Of a DNA stretch of 22,687 nucleotides, positions 8,027 to 15,036 are shown piece after piece. The notes below the pieces were generated by a model. That model was not told the DNA's origin and searched no databases. It worked only from the letters and a program-made list of their open reading frames with translations. Both the position numbers and the translations under genes were made by a program. Source of the stretch: Alphaproteobacteria bacterium UBA6038 (GTDB lineage Bacteria > Pseudomonadota > Alphaproteobacteria > Micropepsales > Micropepsaceae). Position 1 is the stretch's first letter, and the number at the start of each line of letters is the position of its first letter. Location: contig DIZC01000066.1 of the NCBI GenBank assembly GCA_002429315.1, positions 1 to 22,687 on the forward strand. Reading direction: 5' to 3'.

Positions 8027-8317
8027 TTGCAGTACCATGATGACGAATTCGAATGGGACGAAGCGAAAGCCGAATCCAACTTCGTCCGGCATGGCGTCGC
8101 GTTTGATGCAGCGCGGGAAGTATTTCGGGATCCGTTTGCGCTCGATTGGCAGGACGAGCGGGAGAACTACCCCGAGCCGCGCTACGCGACGATTGGAATG
8201 GCGGAGGGCCGCCTGCTCTATGTGGCCTACGCAATGAGCAAACAGCGGATACGGATGATCTCCGCGCGAGGAGCCGAACCTTATGAGCAGCGGCGATACC
8301 ATGAAGAGAACCGATAG
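8027..8317 (+). CDS. brnT: BrnT family ribonuclease toxin
   Basis: The protein has 96 residues with a TTG start; no ATG or GTG is in frame upstream before the cyclophilin stop. BrnT (PF04365) landmarks are EFEWDEAKAESNFVRHGVAF at residues 7-26, EVFRDP, the central RYATIGMAEGRLLYVAY strand pair, and RIRMISARGAEPYEQRRYHE at the end. The Brucella BrnT fold is RelE-like and acts as an RNase that stops translation; the R-ISAR and RR-Y residues that are typical of the family are intact, so it is likely functional. The usual toxin-first order is kept: the antitoxin gene starts inside the last 35 nt. The weak TTG start may keep toxin output low. Confidence 0.92.
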   Translation: MQYHDDEFEWDEAKAESNFVRHGVAFDAAREVFRDPFALDWQDERENYPEPRYATIGMAEGRLLYVAYAMSKQRIRMISARGAEPYEQRRYHEENR

Positions 8318-8627
8318 CGCGTCCAAATACGACTGGCGCCGTTTCGATGCGATGACAGCGAAGAAAAGGCGTGCCGCCGCGGCGGCCGATCCGGAGGCGC
8401 AGCCGCTGACCGACACCAATATACGCGGCACGCGGCGGACGCCCCAGGTGCGCGTCATCCGCCGGGCACTGAGATTGTCGCAGGAAGAATTCGCGGCGAA
8501 GTTTCGCATTCCGCTTGGAACGCTGCGCGATTGGGAGCAGGGGCGAAAAGACCCGGATGCGGCTGCGCGCGCCTACCTGACGGTGATCGGCCGCAACCCG
8601 TCTGCGGTCATCGAGGCTCTCAATTAG
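8283..8627 (+). CDS. Antitoxin: BrnA-like N-terminus with XRE helix-turn-helix
   Basis: The protein has 114 residues. The ATG at 8283 has AGGAG at 8269-8273 upstream and overlaps brnT by 35 nt; ATG 8301 is less likely. Residues 16-45 (SKYDWRRFDAMTAKKRRAAA, then ADPEAQPLT) resemble the toxin-binding N-terminus of BrnA. Instead of the ribbon-helix-helix of classical BrnA, residues 58-95 form an XRE-type helix-turn-helix (RRALRLSQEEFAAKF, then IPLGTLRDWEQGRKDPD) like HigA/YiaG-type regulators. It should neutralise BrnT and repress the pair. BrnT genes paired with HTH antitoxins occur in other alphaproteobacteria. The stop overlaps the convergent AI-2E gene stop by 4 nt, leaving no room for a separate terminator. 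Confidence 0.85.
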   Translation: MSSGDTMKRTDSASKYDWRRFDAMTAKKRRAAAAADPEAQPLTDTNIRGTRRTPQVRVIRRALRLSQEEFAAKFRIPLGTLRDWEQGRKDPDAAARAYLTVIGRNPSAVIEALN

Positions 8628-10531
8628 GCGGCGGCGATCGGCGTGTCAGGAGTTGAGGAGGCTTCTGCCCGGCGGGCGAGGACCAGAATGCGCTCCACCG
8701 CCTGCCCGAGGCTCGACACCACATCATCCATTTCCATCGCCTCGATGGAATCCAGATAGTGCGAATCGTTCTGGGCGTAGCCCCAGAAGCCGGCGATGGG
8801 GTGCGCGTCCGGCATGCGTTTCTTGAGCCGGCGCACCAGGTAGCGGGCATTCTTGTAGTTGCCGGGGTCCAGATACGACACGCAAACCACCTGCACGCCC
8901 TCGACGTCCAGCCGCGCCAGATTGGCAGGCGAAACCTCGCTCGCCGGCACCACGCGCGCACCCAGCCCGTGCTTCTCCACCACGTGCGCGAGCAGGGCGG
9001 CGGCCGCTTCGTCCAGCGCACTCCGCCCCGCCACGCACCACACCGGCTGCTGCCGCCAATGGTCCGGAAGATCCTCCGCAAGGCTCTGCAGGAGCATCGA
9101 CGCTTCGTCCGGTTGTTCGAGACCGCCGGGGACCTGATCGTGCTCCGCCAGGTTCTCGATCAGCGCATCGACCGTTTCGCGAATCTGCTGAAGGCGCTCC
9201 CGGCTCAGCGAGCCGCGGTCGAAATCCCGCTGCGCCAGCGCCAGCGCCTTGATCGTCACTTCGTCGAGATAGTCGAAAAGCGAATTGTTCTTGATGAACG
9301 CCTCCGCCTCCAGCGCGGCGGTATCGGGATCGCCCGCCAGCATGCGCAGATACAGGCTTTCCTCCACCGCCAGCGGCGGGCGATCGCCCAACAACACATC
9401 GAGAAACTGCAGCGGCTCGATGTGGCGGCCCATCACCACAAGGCACATGGTCAGCGGCGTGGAGAGCAGCAGCCCGACGGGTCCCCACAGCCAGGTCCAG
9501 AACACCGCAGCCACCACCACGGCGACGGCGGAAAGCCCCATGTTCCGCCCGTACACCACCGGCTCGATCAGCTGCCCCACGATCGGTTCGAGAGTGAAGA
9601 ACAGGGCAGCGGTCCACAGCACCTTGGTCCAGCCCGGATCGATGGCGAAACCGAGCGCGAGCGGGAACACCGCGGCCAGCGGCACGCCGACATAGGGCAC
9701 GAAGCGCAGCATGCCGGCGAGCAATCCCCACAAGCCCGGATTGGGAATCCCGATCAGCCACAGGCCCGTGCCGATGATGATGCCGAAGGTGGCGTTGATG
9801 GCGGTTTGCGTGAACAGGTAGTGGCCCAGACGATCCGCCGCTTCGTCCAGCGCAAGCGTGGTGCGCTGCAGGTCCTGGTACCCGGCGAGACGGATGAAGC
9901 GGTCGCGCAGGTCTTCCTTTTGCAAGAGAATGAAGCCGACGAAGACGATGACGATGGCCATGCTGACGAGCGGCTCAAGTATCGGACCGGCGACGCTCTC
10001 GATAATGTCCAGAGGCGTGCTGCGGGGCCGTTCGATCCGGACCGGCACCGGTTGAGGCGCTGTTTTTTGCCCGGTTTCGGTTTGCGGCGGCGACGGCGGC
10101 CCAGCGACCTCGTTGCCGAGATTGTTGAGCACGGCCATCGCGCTGCGCACCACGCTGTTGCTGGTGGCGGTGCCGCGGACCGATTGGATCTTCTTGGCGA
10201 GATTGGTCTGGTAGTGCGGCAGTTGCGCGGCCACTCTGGCGGCCTGCGATCCAATGAAGGTGCCGAGGGCCACCATCACCACTACGGCGAACAGCACGCT
10301 CACCAGCACCGACGGCACACGGCCCAGCTTCAGCTTCCGCAACAATCGCAGCAGCGGCGACAAGGCGAACGCGATCAGGATGGCGAGCGCCAACGGCACC
10401 AGGATGGGTCGGCCGAAATAAATTCCCGCCACCACGATGGCGGCGACGACCGCGGTCATGAACGTGGACTGCAGCCGCTCGACCGACGCGCTTGCCGGAG
10501 GTGCTGGCGGAGGCGGAGGCGCGGTGGTCAT
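8624..10531 (-). CDS. AI-2E family transporter (PerM-like) with long C-terminal domain
   Basis: The protein has 635 residues with AGG 7 nt before the ATG. Residues 1-20 are Pro/Ala-rich. The AI-2E/UPF0118 permease domain (PF01594) spans about 25-370: paired N-terminal helices (AIVVAGIYFGRPILVPLALA), a periplasmic/linker region with a Pro-rich insert near 150, then IPNPGLWGLLAGMLRFVPYV and LGFAIDPG, and VGLLLSTPLTMCLVVMGRHI at the end. Residues 380-635 are soluble. They include helices and an alternating beta-alpha stretch (VWCVAGRSALDEAAAALLAH, then VQVVCVSYLDPGN) that suggests a Rossmann-like or B12-binding-like fold without a visible cobalamin histidine motif. Standard family members are about 350 residues. 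Despite the name, most members have no proven AI-2 role; some are Na+/H+ or other exporters. Confidence 0.9.
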   Translation of the reverse strand: MTTAPPPPPAPPASASVERLQSTFMTAVVAAIVVAGIYFGRPILVPLALAILIAFALSPLLRLLRKLKLGRVPSVLVSVLFAVVVMVALGTFIGSQAARVAAQLPHYQTNLAKKIQSVRGTATSNSVVRSAMAVLNNLGNEVAGPPSPPQTETGQKTAPQPVPVRIERPRSTPLDIIESVAGPILEPLVSMAIVIVFVGFILLQKEDLRDRFIRLAGYQDLQRTTLALDEAADRLGHYLFTQTAINATFGIIIGTGLWLIGIPNPGLWGLLAGMLRFVPYVGVPLAAVFPLALGFAIDPGWTKVLWTAALFFTLEPIVGQLIEPVVYGRNMGLSAVAVVVAAVFWTWLWGPVGLLLSTPLTMCLVVMGRHIEPLQFLDVLLGDRPPLAVEESLYLRMLAGDPDTAALEAEAFIKNNSLFDYLDEVTIKALALAQRDFDRGSLSRERLQQIRETVDALIENLAEHDQVPGGLEQPDEASMLLQSLAEDLPDHWRQQPVWCVAGRSALDEAAAALLAHVVEKHGLGARVVPASEVSPANLARLDVEGVQVVCVSYLDPGNYKNARYLVRRLKKRMPDAHPIAGFWGYAQNDSHYLDSIEAMEMDDVVSSLGQAVERILVLARRAEASSTPDTPIAAA

Positions 10532-10554
10532 TCCATTACCTGAACTTCGCTTTC

Positions 10555-10580
10555 GGAACGCACGGAGAACCCATTTCGTT
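10555..10580 (+). promoter_or_regulatory. EcfG/SigT-type stress promoter motif upstream of secF
   Basis: GGAAC (10555-10559), 17 nt, then CGTT (10577-10580) is an exact match to the GGAAC-N16/17-CGTT pattern of the alphaproteobacterial general stress sigma factor. It lies 97 nt before the secF ATG and overlaps the region upstream of the divergent AI-2E gene. No sigma factor gene is in the window, so the assignment rests on the motif alone. Confidence 0.5.
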
Positions 10581-10677
10581 CGCTTTCAGCCACACGTGCC
10601 TGCATGCGCCTGCCGCCGCCGCTTGTTCGCTGCGAGGCTTGCCGCTATGTCTGCCCGGCCGCTTTCTACCCGCCCCC

Positions 10678-11619
10678 ATGCCGCTTCTCAAATTCCTGCC
10701 GGAAAACACCAAGATCGATTTCGTGGGCGTGCGCTACTATGCCTTCGCCATCGACGGTCTGTTGCTGCTTGCCTCCATCATTTCCATTGCGCTGCACGGA
10801 TTCAACCTCGGCATCGACTTCACAGGCGGCGTGCTGCTGGAGGTGAAATCGGCGCATGCGATCGACATCGGGCAGGTGCGCGGCGAGGTGGACAGTCTGG
10901 GATTTCCGGAATCCCAGCTCCAGTATTTCGGCGGCGGCGCCTGCGACAGTCCGCCCAATTCCTGCGTGTTGATCCGCGTGCAGCCCAAGCCCAACCAGTC
11001 CGGTACCGACATCGCCAACACGATCAAGACGAAGCTTGGCTCCGGCTACACGATGCGCAATCAGCAGGTGATCGGGCCGAAGGTCAGCCAGGAGCTGTTC
11101 AACGCCGGGATTCTCGCCACGATTCTCGCCGTCCTCGCCATTGCCGTTTACGTCTGGGTGCGTTTCGAGTGGCAGTACGGGATCGGCGCCGTGGTGGCGA
11201 CCGGACATGACGTGTTCGTGACCGCGGGATTGTTCTCCATCCTGCACTGGGACTTCACGCTGACGTCCATTGCAGCACTTTTGACCCTCGCGGGATATTC
11301 GATCAACGACACCGTGGTGGTGTTCGACCGGATTCGCGAGAACCGGCGCAAGTACAAGCGCATGGGATTGGGCGAGCTGATCAACCTTTCCACCAATCAG
11401 ATGCTGACGCGGACGATCCTGACGAGCGGCGCCACCGCGATCTCCATCATACCGCTGCTCATCTTCGGCGGACCGGCGCTGTTCCAGTTCACCGCCGCCA
11501 TCCTGTTCGGCATCGTGGTGGGGACGTTCTCCTCCACCTACGTCGCCGCGGCCCTGCTGCTCTATCTGCCGGCGGTGCACGGCCCGCGAGCGCCGGAAGA
11601 AGCCGCCGCCACGCCATAG
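10678..11619 (+). CDS. secF: Protein translocase subunit SecF, without adjacent secD
   Basis: The protein has 313 residues from ATG 10678; the frame is open further upstream but family alignment begins at PLLKFLPENTKIDFVG. TM1 is followed by the SecD/F signature GFNLGIDFTGGVLLEV at about residue 42, a periplasmic P1 domain (residues 60-140) with an extra Cys-containing loop, then five helices including the highly conserved AGYSINDTVVVFDRIREN and ATAISIIPLLIFGGPALF. SecDF uses the proton motive force to help release and pull preproteins across the membrane. Most bacteria encode yajC-secD-secF together; here the left neighbour is a divergent AI-2E gene and the right one EipA, so secD must lie elsewhere. 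No strong ribosome binding site is visible. The stop is 2 nt from the convergent EipA stop. Confidence 0.94.
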   Translation: MPLLKFLPENTKIDFVGVRYYAFAIDGLLLLASIISIALHGFNLGIDFTGGVLLEVKSAHAIDIGQVRGEVDSLGFPESQLQYFGGGACDSPPNSCVLIRVQPKPNQSGTDIANTIKTKLGSGYTMRNQQVIGPKVSQELFNAGILATILAVLAIAVYVWVRFEWQYGIGAVVATGHDVFVTAGLFSILHWDFTLTSIAALLTLAGYSINDTVVVFDRIRENRRKYKRMGLGELINLSTNQMLTRTILTSGATAISIIPLLIFGGPALFQFTAAILFGIVVGTFSSTYVAAALLLYLPAVHGPRAPEEAAATP

Positions 11620-11621
11620 CG

Positions 11622-12197
11622 TCAGAACGGGTTGATGCTCGCCTTCCGCGTAAACGTCAGATAGCCGGCACTGACGCCGGCGCGCAGGCCGACGCCCGTG
11701 CGCAGCGGCGCCAGCGTGATGTTGTTGGCGCGCAGATAGTTCACCCCGATGCCGGCGATCAGATAGTAGCTGCCTTCGACGCCGGGAAATTTCTGGAACA
11801 GGCGGTCGGAATCGCCGAGATTGTAGATCAGCACGAAAACCTTGGAGGCGTTGCCGCCGAAGTCGAACCCGACCGAAGGCCCCTGCCAGTATACCTTCAT
11901 CGGCTCGGCGTTCTTGCGGATCAGCCAGCCTTCGCCGTAGCGCAGGCCCACCACAATTGCGCCCGAGCCTTCATCGCCCTTGATGTAGGCGTCCGGTAGC
12001 CCCTGGTCCGCAAACACCCGCTGCACCGCCTTGGCGGCGGCCTCGGTGGTGGTGCCGAAGAAGTCCGACGCCGCCCGCACCACTTCATTCTGGGAGAACC
12101 GGTCAGCCGCGGTGTCTTCCGCCGCCGTCGGAAACGTGTTGACAAAGGTCAGTGCAATCGCGGCAAGCGCGGCCGAAACACTGCGGGGCAGGTGCAT
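11622..12197 (-). CDS. eipA: DUF1134 / EipA family periplasmic envelope protein
   Basis: The protein has 191 residues from ATG 12197, with AGGAG upstream. The frame is open further upstream but the signal peptide (about 1-26, ending PTAAE) marks this start. The mature protein matches DUF1134 (PF06577) along its length: FSQNEVVRAASDFFGTTTEA, a G-G-A-IVVGLRYGEGWL strand, QGPSVGFDFGGNASKVFVLI, then GVEGSYYLIAGIGVNYLRAN and RTGVGLRAGVSAGYLTFTRK. EipA of Brucella and Caulobacter is a small beta-barrel periplasmic protein needed for cell envelope integrity and linked to O-polysaccharide and cell division. A similar role is likely here. In other genomes it is normally monocistronic, as here. Confidence 0.92.
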   Translation of the reverse strand: MHLPRSVSAALAAIALTFVNTFPTAAEDTAADRFSQNEVVRAASDFFGTTTEAAAKAVQRVFADQGLPDAYIKGDEGSGAIVVGLRYGEGWLIRKNAEPMKVYWQGPSVGFDFGGNASKVFVLIYNLGDSDRLFQKFPGVEGSYYLIAGIGVNYLRANNITLAPLRTGVGLRAGVSAGYLTFTRKASINPF

Positions 12198-12369
12198 CCT
12201 CTGAATTCTCCTGAAGGGCCGGAGGAGCAAGCCCAACAAATGTGGCGTTTCTGCGATTCCCATCAATCGCCGCACGAGAGTGCTTCCACGCCCGGCGTGC
12301 GCTTTTTCCGCCGCATCGCCAGCGCGATGGGATATGAAGCGCGGCCATCCTTCCACGCGTTGTGACTCC

Positions 12370-12618
12370 ATGACCGAAAGTCCGCAGCATTCCTCCGCCC
12401 GCCTTGGCGCGTGGGGCTGGCTGGCCATCGTCGTTCTGTTCGGGTTTCTCGCGGCGGCGATCGGCTATGCCGTTTATGGCTGGAATAAGCTCGGCACCGT
12501 GGAGATTCCGGCGATGGGTTGGCTGGTTCTGTTCATTGGCATCGCGGTGACGGTCGCGGCCGGCGGCGGGTTGATGGCGCTGATGTTCTATTCCAGCCGC
12601 AAGGGCCGCGACATCTAA
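12370..12618 (+). CDS. Small two-helix inner-membrane protein
   Basis: The protein has 82 residues from ATG 12370 (MTESPQHSS); an in-frame ATG at 12334 is possible but the extra residues look like leader DNA. It shows two hydrophobic helices: LAIVVLFGFLAAAIGYAVYG at about 19-38 and a second, LVLFIGIAVTVAAGGGLMAL, at about 53-72, joined by a short loop. A short basic tail (SSRKGRDI) should sit in the cytoplasm. I do not recognise a named family. It is divergent from EipA (172 nt apart), so both could share an envelope context, but that is only positional. The stop overlaps the convergent small gene at 12615 by 4 nt. Confidence 0.7.
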   Translation: MTESPQHSSARLGAWGWLAIVVLFGFLAAAIGYAVYGWNKLGTVEIPAMGWLVLFIGIAVTVAAGGGLMALMFYSSRKGRDI

Positions 12619-12881
12619 GAACGTGCGTTGTGGGAACCACGGCCGCGCGGAGCCCGTCTCGCCGGCCTGGGATTTGGCGAAACGTCCGCCCTGCCGTCCG
12701 TCTGCTCGTGCAGCCTAAGCTCGCGCTGGAGCAGTTCCAGACGCTCTGCGGCGAGAGACTTCCAGGCTTTGGCCGCCGCGCGGAATTGGATTTTCACCTG
12801 GCTGCTTCGCGCCTCGCGAGCGAAGCGGTAACAATCCTTCGCGCGGCGCAAATACAGGTCCACATTGCGCACGCCACGCAC
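12615..12881 (-). CDS. Family A small helical-hairpin protein (A1)
   Basis: The protein has about 88 residues if GTG 12881 is used, the one with AAGAGG 10 nt upstream; GTG 12872 and 12863 are alternatives and a longer frame reaches 12968. The core is YLRRAKDCYRFAREA, a short linker, and FRAAAKAWKSLAAERLELLQ, predicted as two amphipathic helices. It aligns with four other small genes in this cluster at Tyr near the start of helix 1, an Ala-rich face, and A-x2-W-x2-LA in helix 2. After the core an Arg/Pro-rich tail of about 30 residues looks unstructured and may result from stop loss. Similar short proteins, of unknown function, occur in Rhizobiales as far as I recall. No function is assigned. 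Confidence 0.65.
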   Translation of the reverse strand: MRGVRNVDLYLRRAKDCYRFAREARSSQVKIQFRAAAKAWKSLAAERLELLQRELRLHEQTDGRADVSPNPRPARRAPRGRGSHNARS

Positions 12882-13001
12882 CCCATCGCACCCTCTTCTC
12901 TTGTATGGCGCGATAAGGATTGAGACAAGCGGCGCGCCTGCGCGCTGCGGTGAATTTCCGAACGTCACGCGAGGCGCCCCGGGTTATCTTGCGGCATCGC
13001 G

Positions 13002-13193
13002 CTAGCGGCGCTTCGGTTTTTCGTAGAACAGCGCCAGCAGCATCCACTGCTCGGAGAGGTTGAGCAGCGCCAGCTTGTTGTCCGGATCCTGCGCCGCGCT
13101 GGCGGCACTGAGCAGCTCGACTGCCTTGTTCCGGCAGTAAAGCGCCTTCTCTTGCGGCGTGGCGAGTTCCGCGGGAAGCTTCGGCTTCGGCAT
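13002..13193 (-). CDS. Family A small helical-hairpin protein (A2)
   Basis: The protein has 63 residues from ATG 13193 (MPKPKLPAELATPQEKAL); a longer frame to 13280 is excluded because it would start upstream of the predicted promoter. Core: YCRNKAVELLSAASA, linker with DPDN, and LLNLSEQWMLLALFYEK, matching the shared Y ... A ... W-x2-LA pattern. The protein is almost entirely two predicted helices with a basic tail (KPKRR). An exact GGAAC-N16-CGTT motif on the same strand (13240-13216) ends 22 nt before the start, placing transcription start just ahead of the ATG. No strong Shine-Dalgarno is visible. Function unknown. Confidence 0.68.
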   Translation of the reverse strand: MPKPKLPAELATPQEKALYCRNKAVELLSAASAAQDPDNKLALLNLSEQWMLLALFYEKPKRR

Positions 13194-13215
13194 GAGGCTG
13201 CTTTCGACGAATGCG

Positions 13216-13240
13216 AACGCCGCCCTGAATGAGCCGTTCC
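13216..13240 (-). promoter_or_regulatory. EcfG/SigT-type stress promoter motif for A2
   Basis: On the minus strand GGAAC (13240-13236), 16 nt, then CGTT (13219-13216): an exact match to the GGAAC-N16/17-CGTT pattern. It sits 22 nt before the A2 start codon, the right distance for a promoter with a very short leader. Confidence 0.6.
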
Positions 13241-13307
13241 AAAGTTCCCGCGCGCTTGCGCTCCGTGGATGCTTACGCAACAGAAGATGGGATTTCCCAA
13301 CGCCCCG

Positions 13308-13340
13308 CGGCGGTCAAACCGCCGGCGTCATTGACCGCCG
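13308..13340. repeat. 10-bp perfect inverted repeat at the end of B1
   Basis: The arms CGGCGGTCAA (13308-13317) and TTGACCGCCG (13331-13340) are separated by 13 nt. It overlaps the B1 stop codon and separates B1 from the A2 promoter. It can act as a transcript 3' hairpin on the minus strand, but there is no U-tract; a protein-binding site is the alternative. Confidence 0.5.
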
Positions 13341-13579
13341 GGAGAGGCTCCTGCGCTGCATTCCGCCGGGGTGTCATTGCTCGTAAGCCAAAGCTCGGCG
13401 GCTTCCGCCCGCCAGATCGGCGTCTGTTCCCGCGTCAACTCAACCGAGGTGCAGCCTGGCGGCGCCGGCTCGTTGGCTGCCTTGCGCACCGCTTCCGAAT
13501 CGTCGGCGCAATGCACCATCGCAAAGCGCAACACGCCGCCGTCGGCGTTGAAGTGTCGGATGTAATAAACAACGCTCAC
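13328..13579 (-). CDS. Family B small beta-rich protein (B1)
   Basis: The protein has 83 residues from GTG 13579, with GGGG six nt upstream; GTG 13591 is an in-frame alternative. It aligns with two other small genes in the cluster: YYIRHFNADGGVLR, then HCADDSEAVRKAA, then TPIWRA. The pattern suggests strand-turn-strand, a helix starting at the invariant C-x-DD-x-A/E-A, and two final strands ending in a conserved Trp. The last 20 residues (Ala/Ser/Gly) are outside the shared core. The family resembles no Pfam entry I can name. B1, B2 and B3 share about a third or more of core positions by eye. Function unknown. Confidence 0.62.
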   Translation of the reverse strand: MSVVYYIRHFNADGGVLRFAMVHCADDSEAVRKAANEPAPPGCTSVELTREQTPIWRAEAAELWLTSNDTPAECSAGASPGGQ

Positions 13580-13738
13580 CGGACGCCCCACAGGTTTGAG
13601 CGAGAGCGCGGCCCATCTGAAGCAGGTCTGATGTCTCCAGCCCCGGCAGATCTGCTGAACAGCCCACCGATGCGAAGCACTCTACACAATTCCAGAAATC
13701 GTGGCAATCTCTTCGGGAGGAGGCGGTGCCGAGAACGG

Positions 13739-13936
13739 CTAAACGGCGGCGGCGAACTCCCCCCGTGGTCCAGCCCAGATCACCGTGTCGCCACGGCGGA
13801 TTTCCAGCCGCTCGTATTCCAGGACTGCGCCGGCAGCCAGCTTCAGCGCCTCGGCGTCATCAATGCACTGTTTGAGGTGCATGCGGATGACACCGCCTGC
13901 GGCGTTCAGATAGCGAAAGAGATAGGTGGCTAACAC
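13739..13936 (-). CDS. Family B small beta-rich protein (B2)
   Basis: The protein has 65 residues from GTG 13936; a GGAG lies almost directly against the start, so the exact start is uncertain. The core is YLFRYLNAAGGVIRMHLKQC, then DDAEALKLAA, then ERLEIRRGDTVIWAG. It is the most compact member and probably shows the minimal fold: beta hairpin, helix, beta hairpin. It is divergent from A3, with a GGAAC-N16-GGTT motif between them that points towards A3. Function unknown. Confidence 0.65.
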   Translation of the reverse strand: MLATYLFRYLNAAGGVIRMHLKQCIDDAEALKLAAGAVLEYERLEIRRGDTVIWAGPRGEFAAAV

Positions 13937-14021
13937 ACTCCGATTGCAGCGCTCTATTTCTTGCCGATCCGTTAACGCCGGCGGCCGCCCACCCCTGCGT
14001 CAATCTATCGTGGGAACTTCG

Positions 14022-14046
14022 GAACCCGTTCTATCTCAAGCGGTTA
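14022..14046 (+). promoter_or_regulatory. EcfG/SigT-like promoter motif for A3
   Basis: GGAAC (14022-14026), 16 nt, then GGTT (14043-14046). One base differs from the CGTT -10 consensus. It ends 28 nt before the A3 start, the same arrangement as at A2. Confidence 0.45.
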
Positions 14047-14074
14047 CCTGCCAAACCGTTGGGTAATGATAATC

Positions 14075-14293
14075 ATGAGTTTTGAACGTGCCCAGGAGTA
14101 CCGGCTGATGGCAGACCGGCTGCATGCGCTTGCGGCAGGCGCGAAGCAGCCGGAAGTGCGGGCGGAACTCGCGTGGCTTGCCGAGAGCTATCAGCGGTTG
14201 GCGATGGAACCGGACCGCCACAGCATTGCCGATGGCCATCGGTCGCTTCGCGTCCCGACGGAGCCGCGTCCGTCCGCCGAGCCGGCAAACTAG
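14075..14293 (+). CDS. Family A small helical-hairpin protein (A3)
   Basis: The protein has 72 residues from ATG 14075 (MSFERAQEYR); ATG 14066 is in frame but has no room for a ribosome site. Core: YRLMADRLHALAAGA, linker KQPEVRAE, and LAWLAESYQRLAMEPDRH. In this member Tyr replaces the conserved Trp of helix 2. It is the clearest example of the Y-x3-A ... R-x-E-L ... A-x2-(W/Y)-x2-LA pattern. The C-terminal tail (about 25 residues) is Arg/Pro/Ser-rich and probably disordered. A stress-type promoter motif precedes it and the MEDS gene follows on the same strand. Function unknown. Confidence 0.7.
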   Translation: MSFERAQEYRLMADRLHALAAGAKQPEVRAELAWLAESYQRLAMEPDRHSIADGHRSLRVPTEPRPSAEPAN

Positions 14294-14342
14294 AATCACG
14301 CAGAGCGTCAGCAGGCAAAGAACTACATTCGTCATCGACTGG

Positions 14343-14368
14343 GGAACCGAAGAGCGTCAGCGACCGTT
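14343..14368 (+). promoter_or_regulatory. EcfG/SigT-type stress promoter motif for the MEDS gene
   Basis: GGAAC (14343-14347), 17 nt, then CGTT (14365-14368): an exact consensus match, 90 nt before the MEDS start. A repeated GAGCGTCAGC lies both inside the spacer and about 50 nt upstream of it; its meaning is unclear. Confidence 0.55.
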
Positions 14369-14458
14369 CGGACGAGCGCTTGCCTTTTTATCGGGGTGGT
14401 CCATGACAAGCATCACAAGAATGAGGGTCGGGGATTGCATTCCAGCGAGGCGAAAATT

Positions 14459-15022
14459 GTGAACGAAAATCTATCGCATGCCTTTTGGGCCGAAATGTCG
14501 GCTTGCGAGCATTTCGTACAGATTTACGAAGCGGACGGCGTATTCATGGATACGTTGGCCGGATTTATCGGCGGTGCCCTTTCGCAAGGCGATGGCGCCG
14601 TAGTTATCGCAACGCCAGGGCATCGCCAGGAGCTGGACAGGCGATTGACGATCATGGGTCTTCACGTCGATCGCGCGAAATCGGCCGATCAATTCCTGTC
14701 GCTCGATGCAGAGGAGACGCTCGCAAAATTTATGATCGATGGATGGCCGGATGAGGACAAATTTGCCGACGTTGTTCGAAACATCCTTCAGCGCGCGGCC
14801 GGGGACGGGCGCAAGGTAAGGGCCTTTGGCGAGATGGTCGCGCTGATGTGGGCGCATGGGTATCACGCTGCCACGGTGCGGCTTGAGCACCTGTGGCATC
14901 ATTTGTGTCAAAGAGAATCGTTCGCCCTTTTCTGCGCGTACCCCAAAAGCGGGTTCACGGAAAATCCCTCGGAATCGATCGCGCGTGTGTGCGCCGAACA
15001 TTCCAGGGTATTTCCAACCTAA
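14459..15022 (+). CDS. MEDS (DcmR-type sensory) domain protein
   Basis: The protein has 187 residues from GTG 14459, chosen because GAGG lies 8 nt upstream; GTG 14396 is an in-frame alternative. The protein is a single MEDS domain (PF14417): CEHFVQIYEADGVFMDTLAG at about residue 16, GDGAVVIATPGHRQEL at about 43, FLSLDAEETLAKFMIDG, a central RAFGEMVALMWAHGYHAAT, and LEHLWHHLCQRESFALFCAY near the end. MEDS is a RecA/KaiC-derived sensory domain found in the DcmR regulator, methanogen proteins and many rhizobial stress proteins. No DNA-binding, kinase or PAS part is attached, so any output must go through a partner. It sits in the middle of the small-protein cluster. Confidence 0.85.
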   Translation: MNENLSHAFWAEMSACEHFVQIYEADGVFMDTLAGFIGGALSQGDGAVVIATPGHRQELDRRLTIMGLHVDRAKSADQFLSLDAEETLAKFMIDGWPDEDKFADVVRNILQRAAGDGRKVRAFGEMVALMWAHGYHAATVRLEHLWHHLCQRESFALFCAYPKSGFTENPSESIARVCAEHSRVFPT

Positions 15023-15036
15023 GTCAGACTTTTCCG

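Noticed and set aside
8624..10531. Autoinducer-2 quorum-sensing exporter role
   Set aside because: The family name is historical. There is no luxS or other AI-2 gene in the window and the family has diverse transport roles.
8759..10543. 594-residue plus-strand open frame across the AI-2E gene
   Set aside because: It is the antisense shadow of the AI-2E transporter: His/Arg/Gln-rich, no domain, no ribosome site. High G+C makes such frames common.
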